A stretch of DNA of 64,000 bases from Desulfosporosinus fructosivorans. Its GTDB lineage: Bacteria; Bacillota; Desulfitobacteriia; Desulfitobacteriales; Desulfitobacteriaceae. Below the pieces are notes generated by a model. That model was not told the origin of the DNA and did not search any database. It saw only the letters and a list, made by a program, of their open reading frames with translations. The translations under genes and the position numbers were made by a program. Of this stretch, positions 18,535 to 26,333 are shown one piece after another. Position 1 is the stretch's first letter, and the number at the start of each line of letters is the position of its first letter. Where the stretch lies: contig NZ_SPQQ01000005.1 in the NCBI RefSeq assembly GCF_004766045.1, forward strand, positions 248,001-312,000, read 5' to 3'.

Positions 18535-18626
18535 ACAGGAATCAGTCTGCCAGCAAGCATCCCTGCTTTCCGACATAAAGCATGCCTGTCATCCCGGTTC
18601 ACCCCACCTTTAGGCTTATAAGCTTT
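18535..18626 (-). pseudogene. Relic of a Cdc48-like gene (5' end joined to an internal piece)
   Basis: Read on the minus strand, 18585-18626 matches the leader, ribosome site and first codons of the intact Cdc48 gene (13000-13041; 36 of 42 bases agree). It then runs directly into 18549-18580, which matches an internal segment of that gene (11792-11823, encoding about LCREAGMFAV; two mismatches in 31 bases). About 1.2 kb between these points is missing and the frame is broken. It starts right behind the stop codon of the GvpA-GRAM fusion gene (18631), so a Cdc48 gene was once the last cistron of that operon. Confidence 0.8.
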
Positions 18627-18630
18627 CTCC

Positions 18631-19710
18631 TTATTGTATCCTGTGACTCACCCATCCACACCGTGAACAGCCGTTTATGAGCAAATCATCCCTGGTTGCT
18701 TTTCTGCCACACCTGGGACATGTTTCCATCCTTTTTCCGGCATCATGTTCCTTGGTCAGTTCTCCAATCACTTTCTCCCATTCCCGCAGGGACGCTTCAT
18801 TGAATGAAAAGCAGACCACTTTATTTTCTTTTCCCTCTTTATATAATACCAGTAGAGACTTTTCCTCTACTGGTGCACTTCCAAACTGTACATTTTGCAC
18901 GGTAACGTGTTGAAGCTTTTCAGAAGGAATCTCCAAAAGCAGCTTTCTTTCAAAATCATACCACCAACAGAGCCTCTTATTCGTGAGATATAAGTGTCCC
19001 GGTTTCCATTGATAGCGCGTGTTTCCATCCTCCAAAAAGGAGATCTGATGCCACATCTGACCCGAATGATGCACCTCTTCCTCCTGCTCTAGAAAGTCGC
19101 CCGGCACTTCTTTCTTATCCGGGAAGACAAGATTCTCTGCCAGGCTTAGTCCCTTAGCTTTAATGGCGTTTTCCAAGACTTTTCTCAAGGCATCCGAATC
19201 TTTTGTGTGCAGCTGAGCCACGTCATCTTCCCTTAACAGGAGATGTAGTTCCTTTCGCTTGCTGCCTGTGAAGTGATCCCTTTCCCGAAGAGCCATCGCC
19301 CTGATCTCTTCGTAGTACACTTCAAATAAAACTTCAGAGGGCATTTTCCTGAACTGGATCAGCCTTTTATTCGTAATATATAGTGTGCCTGCCCGCCAAC
19401 TGTTATAGATCCCCTTGCTGTACCAGTGGGTTCCGAATACGGAAAAAATGATATATTCATCTTTCCCCAAGGAAGGCCTATCAATTTCTGTTTCTTTCAT
19501 AGCCACAGCACGCTGGGCTTCATCCCAATCCTGCATGATACCGTATTCCAACATGGTTTCCATCCCTGCCAGGGCTAGTTTGAGATTAACACCCAGGAGG
19601 GGAATCCCGGCTACAGATATAATCAGGTCTGTATTTAACAGAATACCATTGTCAAGGATTCTATCCAGCAGGTCATTCAGTGTTGCCTGGGAGCTCCGGG
19701 TTGGCTCCAT
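18631..19710 (-). CDS. GvpA/J-like domain fused to two GRAM/PH-like domains and a zinc ribbon
   Basis: A 359-residue protein with an unusual domain order. Residues ~8-58 match the gas-vesicle shell fold GvpA/GvpJ (LNDLLDRILDNGILLNTDL, then SVAGIPLLGVNLKLALAGM). Residues ~82-185 and ~206-318 are two GRAM/PH-like modules, each with the family signature (GTLYITNKRL and GHLYLTNKRL). Residues 331-354 are a zinc ribbon (CPRCG...CSRCGW). The ribbon is clearly related to that of the short GvpA/J protein at 22114-22524. Start ATG 19710 follows AAAGGTGGAG and overlaps the preceding gene by 38 bases. Last intact gene of the operon. Inference: a shell or cap protein that also contacts lipid or another partner; function not known. 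Confidence 0.82.
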   Translation of the reverse strand: MEPTRSSQATLNDLLDRILDNGILLNTDLIISVAGIPLLGVNLKLALAGMETMLEYGIMQDWDEAQRAVAMKETEIDRPSLGKDEYIIFSVFGTHWYSKGIYNSWRAGTLYITNKRLIQFRKMPSEVLFEVYYEEIRAMALRERDHFTGSKRKELHLLLREDDVAQLHTKDSDALRKVLENAIKAKGLSLAENLVFPDKKEVPGDFLEQEEEVHHSGQMWHQISFLEDGNTRYQWKPGHLYLTNKRLCWWYDFERKLLLEIPSEKLQHVTVQNVQFGSAPVEEKSLLVLYKEGKENKVVCFSFNEASLREWEKVIGELTKEHDAGKRMETCPRCGRKATRDDLLINGCSRCGWVSHRIQ

Positions 19711-20056
19711 TGTAACTCCACCTTTCGGCCAGCATAAGTGTCATACTTTCATTAATCGCCTCAACCCATTTCTTAGGTTCTACCAAGGTTATGTAGACTT
19801 GCTTCGTCTCAAGGCCAGCGCTGTAGCTAATACATAGCTGTTTCACTCTCACCCCCAGCAGCCAGCTCCTTTTGGCAATGCTCATTCCGGTAATCTGATC
19901 CAGGCTGACTTCAAATAGCTTTTTAGCAATATGGATAAAATATAGCCGCCTGTTCGTAAGGAAAAAATGACCCTGCTTCCATGAGGCTCCAAACTGTAAG
20001 TGGCCTTGTGCCTGTAAGATCATCTTTTCGCCACTATTCAGACTGGTCTTCTCCAT
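19673..20056 (-). CDS. Single GRAM/PH-like domain protein
   Basis: 127 residues that are essentially one GRAM-type domain: GEKMILQAQGHLQFG, then GHFFLTNRRLYFIH, the same signature as in the two modules of the downstream fusion protein. No membrane segment. GRAM/PH folds often bind lipids or proteins. Start ATG 20056 has AAAGGGGGTGA seven bases upstream; it overlaps the GvpL/F-type gene before it by 23 bases and the fusion gene after it by 38, showing tight coupling. Confidence 0.75.
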   Translation of the reverse strand: MEKTSLNSGEKMILQAQGHLQFGASWKQGHFFLTNRRLYFIHIAKKLFEVSLDQITGMSIAKRSWLLGVRVKQLCISYSAGLETKQVYITLVEPKKWVEAINESMTLMLAERWSYNGANPELPGNTE

Positions 20057-21203
20057 TTCTTGTCACCCCCTTTTCAGGAGTGACAAAGCTGTAAGGCGCC
20101 CATGGGCCACTAAATCTTACCGAAATACCATCGACGTTTTCAATCTTCTCCAGCTCATTTCCTAATTCGCTGACCCTGTCTTTTTTCACCAAACAAGACA
20201 GATTCATCAGCATTTGCTGATTTCCCCCAACCTTTTTAGCCTTTCCTATGACAATGTCCTCAGTGGATTCTTTAATCCTGTGGTAAAACTCCCGAAAGTA
20301 CTGATCAGCACTCTCCTCAACCTTTTCCTTCAAAAGGTCCTTCAAAATTTCTTTCTCCATATAGGCAATTCCTTCCGGTTTAGTGTCGATCTCTGCCTTT
20401 TTCATTCTCAGTTTTTCATCGGTTGCAATGAGTCTCTCACTTATAATGCCTGTGTCCATGATGACCTGGACTCCATATTCCTGCTTGTCCTTAAGAACAG
20501 ACATCTTTGCGCGAAAAGTTTCATAATTTTTTTCTAGCCATTCCGTTACCGCTTGATCAGGATCACTTCCGTTCTTTCCCTCTACGATCATATCGAAGCT
20601 CATAGGAAGCACCACGCCAAACTTCTCCGCTACCGAATCCAGTACTTCCTGCTGAGTGAAAAGCCATTCCTTTACTACGTTCTCATCCTCTGATTTGTAA
20701 GGCTCCGCTGAGCAGTCGTGAACAATGACACAGGTGTCTTTATAAGGAATTGTGTAGACTTCGTTACCATCCAGACCTATTGGTCCCAGAAGTTCCTTTA
20801 TTCCTTGATCGGCTATACCATACACATACCGGGCAGGTTGTTTCTGCACTACTTTCTCAGGTTCATCTGCCTCTTTCACCTTTTCTTTGTCCGCGTTGAC
20901 CGCTAATCTTCCCGGCTCCTCGTGTTTGGGGAATGCCTTCTTCTCAGCGGCTTTTGTCAGAGAGTTTTCCAAAACCTCAAATCGTTTCTGCAAATAGCTG
21001 ATCTGCTGACCATGAGAAGGTTCCGCTGTTTTATTGATCGTTTTCCGATGAGCAGTTGTTAAAACGGACAATGCGGGGATCAGAAACTGAACTTTAGCCT
21101 CATCCGCTTCCATGTCCAAAGCAGCAAAAATCGTTTGTATATTTGTTTCATTGATCTCCTTGCCAAGCTCCTGGAGAAACATCGATAGATATAGATACTC
21201 CAT
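20034..21203 (-). CDS. GvpL/GvpF family protein with archaeal ribosomal P1-like N-terminus
   Basis: Gas-vesicle accessory protein of the GvpL/F family: the C-terminal ~260 residues begin ARYVYGIADQGIKEL and end with the family hallmark FSGPWAPYSFV. In front lies an extra ~50-residue segment (MEYLYLSMFLQELGKEIN, then VQFLIPALSVL) that strikingly resembles the dimerisation domain of archaeal ribosomal stalk protein P1/L12, which also starts MEY and carries GKEINE. A charged linker rich in K, E and A (about 50-125) joins them. I choose ATG 21203 rather than GTG 21209 because AGGGGTG is correctly spaced and the P1-like proteins start at MEY. The P1 resemblance is by eye only. Confidence 0.85.
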   Translation of the reverse strand: MEYLYLSMFLQELGKEINETNIQTIFAALDMEADEAKVQFLIPALSVLTTAHRKTINKTAEPSHGQQISYLQKRFEVLENSLTKAAEKKAFPKHEEPGRLAVNADKEKVKEADEPEKVVQKQPARYVYGIADQGIKELLGPIGLDGNEVYTIPYKDTCVIVHDCSAEPYKSEDENVVKEWLFTQQEVLDSVAEKFGVVLPMSFDMIVEGKNGSDPDQAVTEWLEKNYETFRAKMSVLKDKQEYGVQVIMDTGIISERLIATDEKLRMKKAEIDTKPEGIAYMEKEILKDLLKEKVEESADQYFREFYHRIKESTEDIVIGKAKKVGGNQQMLMNLSCLVKKDRVSELGNELEKIENVDGISVRFSGPWAPYSFVTPEKGVTRNGEDQSE

Positions 21204-21249
21204 AATCACCCCTACCTTTGCCTAAAGACTTATTCGATTTGTCCTTTAT

Positions 21250-21564
21250 TCACTGATCCGCTTCTTCCGCCCATCTCTCAGGATTTAGAAGCCTGTCTAC
21301 AACACTATCTACAATTTCATCCAATCCATCTCTTACACCCTTTACCGATTCGGTAATTCCCTGTTCCTCTTTTATTTCCTCAATGGCTATATCGAGTTCC
21401 ATTAAGGCCCTCCCTAATCTCTCCATCTCCTTATCCGCTAAAATCCCACTTTTCATTCTTTCACGGGCTTGGTGTTTTAAAGAATCTCTAATAATCTCTA
21501 CCAGAGCCATAACCAACCCCAGTAAGCCGTGTTTCAAATTGTCCTCATTAATATCAATGGCCAT
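21250..21564 (-). CDS. gvpK: Gas vesicle protein GvpK
   Basis: About 104 residues, the normal GvpK length. The family signature NLKHGLLGLVMALVEIIRD is followed by HQARERM and the helical segment MERLGRALMELDIAIEEIK. The start is ATG 21564, with GAGGGGGAG five bases upstream; GTG 21570 is in frame but too close to that site. Mid-operon. GvpK is an essential accessory protein for gas-vesicle formation in organisms where it has been tested, which makes a gas-vesicle-related role for the whole cluster credible. Confidence 0.9.
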   Translation of the reverse strand: MAIDINEDNLKHGLLGLVMALVEIIRDSLKHQARERMKSGILADKEMERLGRALMELDIAIEEIKEEQGITESVKGVRDGLDEIVDSVVDRLLNPERWAEEADQ

Positions 21565-21589
21565 GGCCACTCCCCCTCTTCCCTGGATT

Positions 21590-22066
21590 TTATCGGAGTT
21601 TATCTAGCCTGATACTTAGGATACCCGGCCTCTGCTCCACTTTCACCTGATCGCTTACTGTCAATGAGGGAGATACCTCAGAGATTATGACAATATGGTC
21701 ATGTTCATCAAAGAGATCCAGGGCTGGTTTCCCCCCGACCTCTGTCTGAAGTTGGTTAACTTCTGTGAAATCCTGCAACCACCAATGAAAAAGCACCTTT
21801 TTCCCGGTAACTCGGTCAATCCTGGATTCACAAAAATCCACCAAAGACCTGCCCAAAATGCTTACGGCTAGGGGATTTATTACCTCTCTTAGTCTGTATA
21901 AGACCTCCATATTGTTAGTAGCATTAATAAGTTCAGTCAGTTCGGCAAGTCTAACGTGTCCATGACATCGGAAATGCCAGAATAGCCTCCTGCTCTTCTC
22001 GTCCAGAGCATCCATGAATAACCTGAACTCTTCTTTATTAATAGGTCTATTTCTCCGCTGCTTCAT
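21590..22066 (-). CDS. Unknown protein with helix-turn-helix-like N-terminus and short Hsp20-like C-terminus
   Basis: About 158 residues starting at ATG 22066 (GGAGGAGAGG just upstream); a TTG at 22087 would overlap the ribosome site. Residues ~10-100 look like a winged-helix fold (LFWHFRCHGHVRLAELTEL, then LYRLREVINPLAV). The last ~45 residues (LDLFDEHDHIVIISEVSP, then VKVEQRPGILSIRLDKL) resemble the edge of an alpha-crystallin/Hsp20 domain, as in GvpH-type chaperones, but are shorter than a full domain. Both domain assignments are tentative. Position between the GvpA/J and GvpK genes supports a role in particle assembly. Confidence 0.6.
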   Translation of the reverse strand: MKQRRNRPINKEEFRLFMDALDEKSRRLFWHFRCHGHVRLAELTELINATNNMEVLYRLREVINPLAVSILGRSLVDFCESRIDRVTGKKVLFHWWLQDFTEVNQLQTEVGGKPALDLFDEHDHIVIISEVSPSLTVSDQVKVEQRPGILSIRLDKLR

Positions 22067-22113
22067 CCTGCCTCTCCTCCACGCCAAGTTCTACCGTTAA
22101 TACTTGTAAAGCA

Positions 22114-22524
22114 TTATCTCTGAAGCATAGGCGGTATTGGCGCAGATATTCTCTGCATCTCTGCTATCTCTCTCTCTTTTAATCTCAGTTCAGCTTTGGC
22201 GCTGATCCAGCCGCACCAAGGACAACATTCAGTGAGTAACTCTTCTTTACTCACTTCCTTGCCGCACTGAGGGCATGTTTCCACACCGGCTTGTGCTATC
22301 TTCCATGCTTCAGTCTGGTAATTGGTACCAGAGGGGAATTCAAGGCCATACTTTGCTGCAGTTGCAAAAGAGGCCAGGGCGGCCCTAACCTTTATACCCA
22401 ACAGCTCCACTCCGGCTACAGATACTGTAATATCTGCATTAATTACCAACCCTTTATCCAAAAGCCTGTCTATCACATCTACAAGAGACGACCTGTCATT
22501 TTTGTCCCGAACTGCTTCCATCAT
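22114..22524 (-). CDS. GvpA/GvpJ-family protein with C-terminal zinc ribbon
   Basis: 136 residues. Residues ~12-60 are a GvpA/GvpJ shell domain (SSLVDVIDRLLDKGLVINAD, then VSVAGVELLGIKVRAALAS). Residues 84-107 add a zinc ribbon (CPQCG...CCPWCGW) not found in ordinary GvpA. A charged helix and a proline tail follow. The ribbon aligns with that of the 359-residue protein downstream, so the two are paralogues, one with GRAM modules inserted. No plain GvpA is present in the window; this protein is the best candidate for the shell unit. Start ATG 22524 (or the next codon) after AGAGGGCG. Confidence 0.85.
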   Translation of the reverse strand: MMEAVRDKNDRSSLVDVIDRLLDKGLVINADITVSVAGVELLGIKVRAALASFATAAKYGLEFPSGTNYQTEAWKIAQAGVETCPQCGKEVSKEELLTECCPWCGWISAKAELRLKEREIAEMQRISAPIPPMLQR

Positions 22525-22552
22525 CTTAACGCCCTCTTTTCTTTAACTAGTG

Positions 22553-23470
22553 TTAATTCTTTCCGACTCCTCTTATACCGCTTATAGGAAAGAGTAACCG
22601 TACCAAAGACCGCTCAATATCTGATTTGTTCTCATCTTCTACAAAGGAATACGGAGGCCATGGCCCACTAACTACCAAAGTTATCCCCTCTGGTTCAAGT
22701 TCAGCGGATAATTTGTTTATTTTGTGCTTGAAATCATGAAATGCGTTTTTTTCTACAAGGTAAGACGCATTGAAAAACAGAGGATTTTCTAACTGCTGTT
22801 GATTGAAAGATTCCACATCCAAAATTGACTCGTGCTCGCTCGCATCTCGCAGTAGCTCTACAATGTGTGGAATAATCCCCTCAAAACGTTTTTCCATTCG
22901 TGCCTTAATCAGGTTGTCTATTTTGAGTTGAATGAGAAAGGAAGCCTTGACTGACATGAAGGAAAGCATTTCACTTCTTTCTCTAATTTCTGGAGTATTA
23001 TCGATAATGAACTGTTTAAACTTTTCAGAACTCAAGTATGCCTTAACACCCCACTCCTCTCGACCTTTCACTCTTTCGAGTGCTCTCTCATATTCATGGT
23101 AATTGTCAGCTATATAAGCTATTATGTCTTCTTTTTTTCTCACAATTGAACAAAACCTTGCGGGTAGAAGAACATTCTCTTTCATCAATCTCTCAACTAT
23201 CTTTTCATGAGTTTGGGCCTTTTCCTCAATCCACTCCATATCAATTTCTTCACCTACAGCTGATATTTGTACTTTAAAAGTATCAATCTCCACCTCGCTT
23301 ACAACAGCAGTAAGGTTGCGATATTGTGTTGAAAAAAGGCTGCCAATACCATCGATCCCCTTATGGTCTTCTATCACTGCTGTGTCGCCCAGCATAATAC
23401 AGTAAATATAAAACCCTTTCTCCTTTGTTCCGAGTTCGTCACAGATATTACTTTTCTCCATATAATCCAT
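22553..23470 (-). CDS. GvpL/GvpF family gas vesicle protein
   Basis: About 305 residues. The family N-terminus (KGFYIYCIMLGD), the central QTHEKIVERLMKENVLLPARF followed by EEWGVKAYL, and the C-terminal hallmark VVSGPWPPYSFV are all present, so this is a full GvpL/F protein. The start is ATG 23470, directly after GGGGCGGAGAATA; an upstream ATG at 23488 overlaps that site. First structural gene after the MarR gene. In studied systems GvpF/L proteins are minor accessory components contacting GvpA during assembly. Confidence 0.9.
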   Translation of the reverse strand: MDYMEKSNICDELGTKEKGFYIYCIMLGDTAVIEDHKGIDGIGSLFSTQYRNLTAVVSEVEIDTFKVQISAVGEEIDMEWIEEKAQTHEKIVERLMKENVLLPARFCSIVRKKEDIIAYIADNYHEYERALERVKGREEWGVKAYLSSEKFKQFIIDNTPEIRERSEMLSFMSVKASFLIQLKIDNLIKARMEKRFEGIIPHIVELLRDASEHESILDVESFNQQQLENPLFFNASYLVEKNAFHDFKHKINKLSAELEPEGITLVVSGPWPPYSFVEDENKSDIERSLVRLLFPISGIRGVGKN

Positions 23471-23520
23471 TATTCTCCGCCCCTTCATATGAACAGAAAT
23501 ATTTCCACACTCTTTCCGGT

Positions 23521-23949
23521 TTAGACGTGAGATACGAACTCTTCGATAATCTTAACAAAACTGCTTACACTCTCTGCTGGCATTCCCTCCAGGATATTTC
23601 TAATAAGGCTGTATCTGTACTTAAGAATATCTTCAAGCAAATCATGTCCTTCCTTTGTAAGATTTAGTTCGATAACCCTGCGGTCATCTGAACGCCGTTC
23701 CCTACTCAACAGCCCACTAATAACCAGTTGATCGGTAAGATTACTGACGGTACTGAGAGTTACACACATTTTTTCATAAAGTTCAGTTAATGAAAGGCCG
23801 GGGTTGAAGTATACCTCAACTAGCAAAATAAAGCGGGCATTCGAAATGCCTTTTAAAATCAGGTACCTACGTGTTTTCTGATCCAAAAACAATTCTATCT
23901 GGCGAAGATTTCTTTCCAATTTTACCCAGTTTTCTTTTCCTTCTATCAT
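23521..23949 (-). CDS. MarR family transcriptional regulator, first gene of the gas-vesicle-like operon
   Basis: 142 residues. A winged helix-turn-helix lies at about residues 45-105 (NPGLSLTELYEKMCVTLSTV, then LVISGLLSRERRSDDRRVIE with the basic wing), flanked by dimerisation helices. Start ATG 23949 with GAGGAC close by and AGAGGG further up. It heads the minus-strand operon, and the repeated element with CGAAT/ATTCG half-sites lies only about 20 bp upstream, so autoregulation is likely. The same element precedes the Cdc48 gene, so I infer that both units are co-regulated by this protein. Signal unknown. Confidence 0.88.
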   Translation of the reverse strand: MIEGKENWVKLERNLRQIELFLDQKTRRYLILKGISNARFILLVEVYFNPGLSLTELYEKMCVTLSTVSNLTDQLVISGLLSRERRSDDRRVIELNLTKEGHDLLEDILKYRYSLIRNILEGMPAESVSSFVKIIEEFVSHV

Positions 23950-23969
23950 GTCCTCAAGCCCTCTCTAAG

Positions 23970-24056
23970 CTTCGAATCTCTAATTATTCGATTTTGAAAG
24001 TAATTAGCATATAATCATTTATATTGAAAAGCTTTAATAAGTATTCATAGATTTCA
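23970..24056 (-). promoter_or_regulatory. Duplicated promoter/operator element, copy B (gas-vesicle-like operon)
   Basis: The ~87-bp block immediately upstream of the MarR start. It shares nearly all bases with copy A at 13075-13166, including CGAAT-(8 bp)-ATTCG, the tgaaagtaatt and atatattgaaaagc-like stretches and gtattcatagatttca. Conservation of a non-coding stretch at two distant genes argues for a protein-binding promoter region. Confidence 0.7.
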
Positions 24057-24137
24057 TAGCTTATTTACAATAGAAATTTATTAAAATATTGGAAGCAACG
24101 AAAATTTTATAACAAACCCCCCCCTAAACAAAAAAAC

Positions 24138-24174
24138 AAAAAGCACAGGCAAAATAACTTGCCCTGTGCTTTTT
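24138..24174 (-). terminator. Terminator behind the RraA-like gene
   Basis: Stem aaaaagcacagg against its complement ccctgtgcttttt, flanked by A and T runs on both sides, so it can act on either strand. It separates the RraA-like gene from the gas-vesicle-like operon promoter. Confidence 0.85.
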
Positions 24175-24287
24175 GTGGAGTTAGCTCTTCCGTCAGACAG
24201 TTTATTCAAACCAGTGCAGCTAACGCTCTTTTTTCTTTATAATCCTCACGAAATCATTTTTAAGCAAATTTAGATCTTTATCTGACG

Positions 24288-24902
24288 TTAAACTAAATCA
24301 GCCAGGTATTTTCTTACTTTATCTGGATTTCCCGAAATACTTTCTGCACGTTTTTGATCTTTATTGAATTTGTCAATAGATTTTCTTAAAATCTCCTCTT
24401 CGTTATTTTGTGGAATAACTACAACGCCGTCAACATCACCCACGATAAGGTCCCCTGGATAAATTGTTGTTCCACCACATGAGATAGGAACGTTAATTTC
24501 TCCTTGATCATGTTTGCTGCTAGCGGCTACGGTAGTGCCTTTACAAAAAACCGGAAAATCCAACTGCTTGATCCCCATAATATCTCTAATTACTCCGTCA
24601 ACTACAATTCCACCTAACTCCAATGTTTTAGCCATTCCGACAATAAAATCACCAGCTATAGCCCGATAGGTGTCTCCTTTTGCATCAATGACTAAAATAT
24701 TACCTGGCTTTGCTTCCCTGATCGCTATCAGCACAGCCAGGTTTTCTCCTACTGGTATTTTCACGGTAAACGCTCTGCCAGCAATTTTATAGTTTTCTTT
24801 TAGTGGTTTAACGGATGAATCCAAGTTATTTAACCCATTCATTGCGTCAGAAATGCAGGTTGTTGGAATTTCCTTAAATTCACTAATTATATTGGTCATC
24901 AT
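24288..24902 (-). CDS. RraA-like / HMG-CHA aldolase family protein
   Basis: 204 residues of the RraA fold, a family including 4-hydroxy-4-methyl-2-oxoglutarate aldolases and RNase E inhibitors. Family features: an early TCISDAMNGL, the central KPGNILVIDAKGD and GGIVVDGVIRD segments where metal-binding aldolases keep their catalytic Arg and Asp, and GDLIVGDVDGVVVIPQ near the end. Firmicutes usually lack RNase E, so an aldolase or other small-molecule role is more likely. Start ATG 24902 follows GGAGG. Stands alone, ended by the terminator at 24138-24174. Confidence 0.82.
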   Translation of the reverse strand: MMTNIISEFKEIPTTCISDAMNGLNNLDSSVKPLKENYKIAGRAFTVKIPVGENLAVLIAIREAKPGNILVIDAKGDTYRAIAGDFIVGMAKTLELGGIVVDGVIRDIMGIKQLDFPVFCKGTTVAASSKHDQGEINVPISCGGTTIYPGDLIVGDVDGVVVIPQNNEEEILRKSIDKFNKDQKRAESISGNPDKVRKYLADLV

Positions 24903-25202
24903 AATTCCTCCATAATTTACTCATTTATTTGATACATGGAAGATCCCATTGCTGATAGGGTATTCCCATACTATCGATAATCTCTATTGAATTACGGCTT
25001 TTATCATGAACCTCAAACGGAAAATATTCAAAATCCACAGTTGTGGAAATTTTTTTGTATATTCATATTTGCCAAGATGCAGGTTCAAAATCAAGGTTAG
25101 TATAGCATTTTATTTTGAAGGGATTCAATGATGATTGACCTTTGTGATTGATTGTGACACTAACGTGTGTGAGCGATTAGTCATATATAATGATGCATGG
25201 TG
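24903..25202. other. Intergenic region upstream of the RraA-like gene
   Basis: Three hundred bases with no gene visible. It must contain the RraA-like promoter and the 3' end signals of the aldo/keto reductase, but no clear terminator or operator stands out. Confidence 0.4.
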
Positions 25203-26333
25203 TTATCTTTTTATTGCATTACTGCTGTCCATAAACTCTGCATGGACCATTTTTAATAACTCTGGGATTTCTAAAGTCTGAGGGCAATTTCCTGTACAGA
25301 TTCCACATGACACACATTGATCTGCACCAGAACCTGCAGGCACCAAATTACTTTGATATACTACTGTATCTATCGGATGCGATTTCATAAGCTGTTGGCT
25401 GTTATAAAGCTTAAATATTTCAGGAATTGTTACCCCTTGTGCGCATGGCATACAGTATCTACAACCGGTACAGCCAATGCTATTTTTTGCTTCGTAAGCC
25501 TCACGAATCATTTTAATCAAATTTAAATCTTCATCTGACATAACATTTGAAGCTGCCTGTTCAAAAATTTTCAAATTATCCTTTAACTGTTGTAAACTGC
25601 TTGTGCCGCTTAAAATTGTTGAAACTTCTGGCATGTTGTAAAGCCATCTAAAACACCACTCTACCAAAGTACGCTTTTCCGGATATTGATTAATCAAATC
25701 CTGAGCTTCCTGAGGAACAGTATTTAGAATATAGCCACCTCTAAGCGGTTCCATTATAACTGCTGCTAAGCCTTTGTCTGCAGCATATTTCAAACCCTCA
25801 ACACCAACTTGTTGCGTCTCATCCAGTATATTAAGCTGAATTTGAGCCATCTCCCAATCATAGGTATCTACGATTTCTTTAAATGCCTTTAAGGTATTGT
25901 GAATAGAAAAGGCTCTATGAAGTATTTTTCCTTTTTTCACCATTTTATCTAAGAAAGTAAAGCCATCAAAGTTTTTGACCTTCTCCCAATGGCCATGATT
26001 CATATTATGCAGAAGATATACATCGATATGATCTGTTCCAAGTCGCACCAATTCTTCATCTAGATATTTCTCGAAATCTTCATGTTTGTTTATATTCCAA
26101 ATAGGACTTTTGGTAGCTAGGTAAGTTTTATTTCTATAGCCATCCCTTAAAGCCTTTCCCGTTATGATCTCGCTATCTTTATAAATAAAGGCGGTATCAA
26201 GATAATTCACTCCATTATCGATGGCGTAACGTACCATTTCAATAGCTTCTTTTTCATCAGAAGGAAATCGCATGCAACCAAGTCCAAATCTAGACACTTT
26301 TATCCCTGTTTTTCCATAATTTGCGTATTCCAT
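25203..26333 (-). CDS. Aldo/keto reductase with C-terminal 4Fe-4S ferredoxin-like domain (copy 1)
   Basis: 376 residues. Residues ~1-270 are an aldo/keto reductase barrel with the expected catalytic residues: Asp46 (NYLDTAF), Tyr51, Lys75 (LATKSP) and His109 (YLLHN). The C-terminus carries iron-sulfur motifs: CTGCRYCMPC followed by CVSCGICTGNCPQ, enough for one or two 4Fe-4S clusters. Such fusions are typical of anaerobes; substrate unknown. A paralogue lies at 43673-44812. Expression is probably set by the MerR-type promoter at 26484-26514. Confidence 0.88.
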   Translation of the reverse strand: MEYANYGKTGIKVSRFGLGCMRFPSDEKEAIEMVRYAIDNGVNYLDTAFIYKDSEIITGKALRDGYRNKTYLATKSPIWNINKHEDFEKYLDEELVRLGTDHIDVYLLHNMNHGHWEKVKNFDGFTFLDKMVKKGKILHRAFSIHNTLKAFKEIVDTYDWEMAQIQLNILDETQQVGVEGLKYAADKGLAAVIMEPLRGGYILNTVPQEAQDLINQYPEKRTLVEWCFRWLYNMPEVSTILSGTSSLQQLKDNLKIFEQAASNVMSDEDLNLIKMIREAYEAKNSIGCTGCRYCMPCAQGVTIPEIFKLYNSQQLMKSHPIDTVVYQSNLVPAGSGADQCVSCGICTGNCPQTLEIPELLKMVHAEFMDSSNAIKR

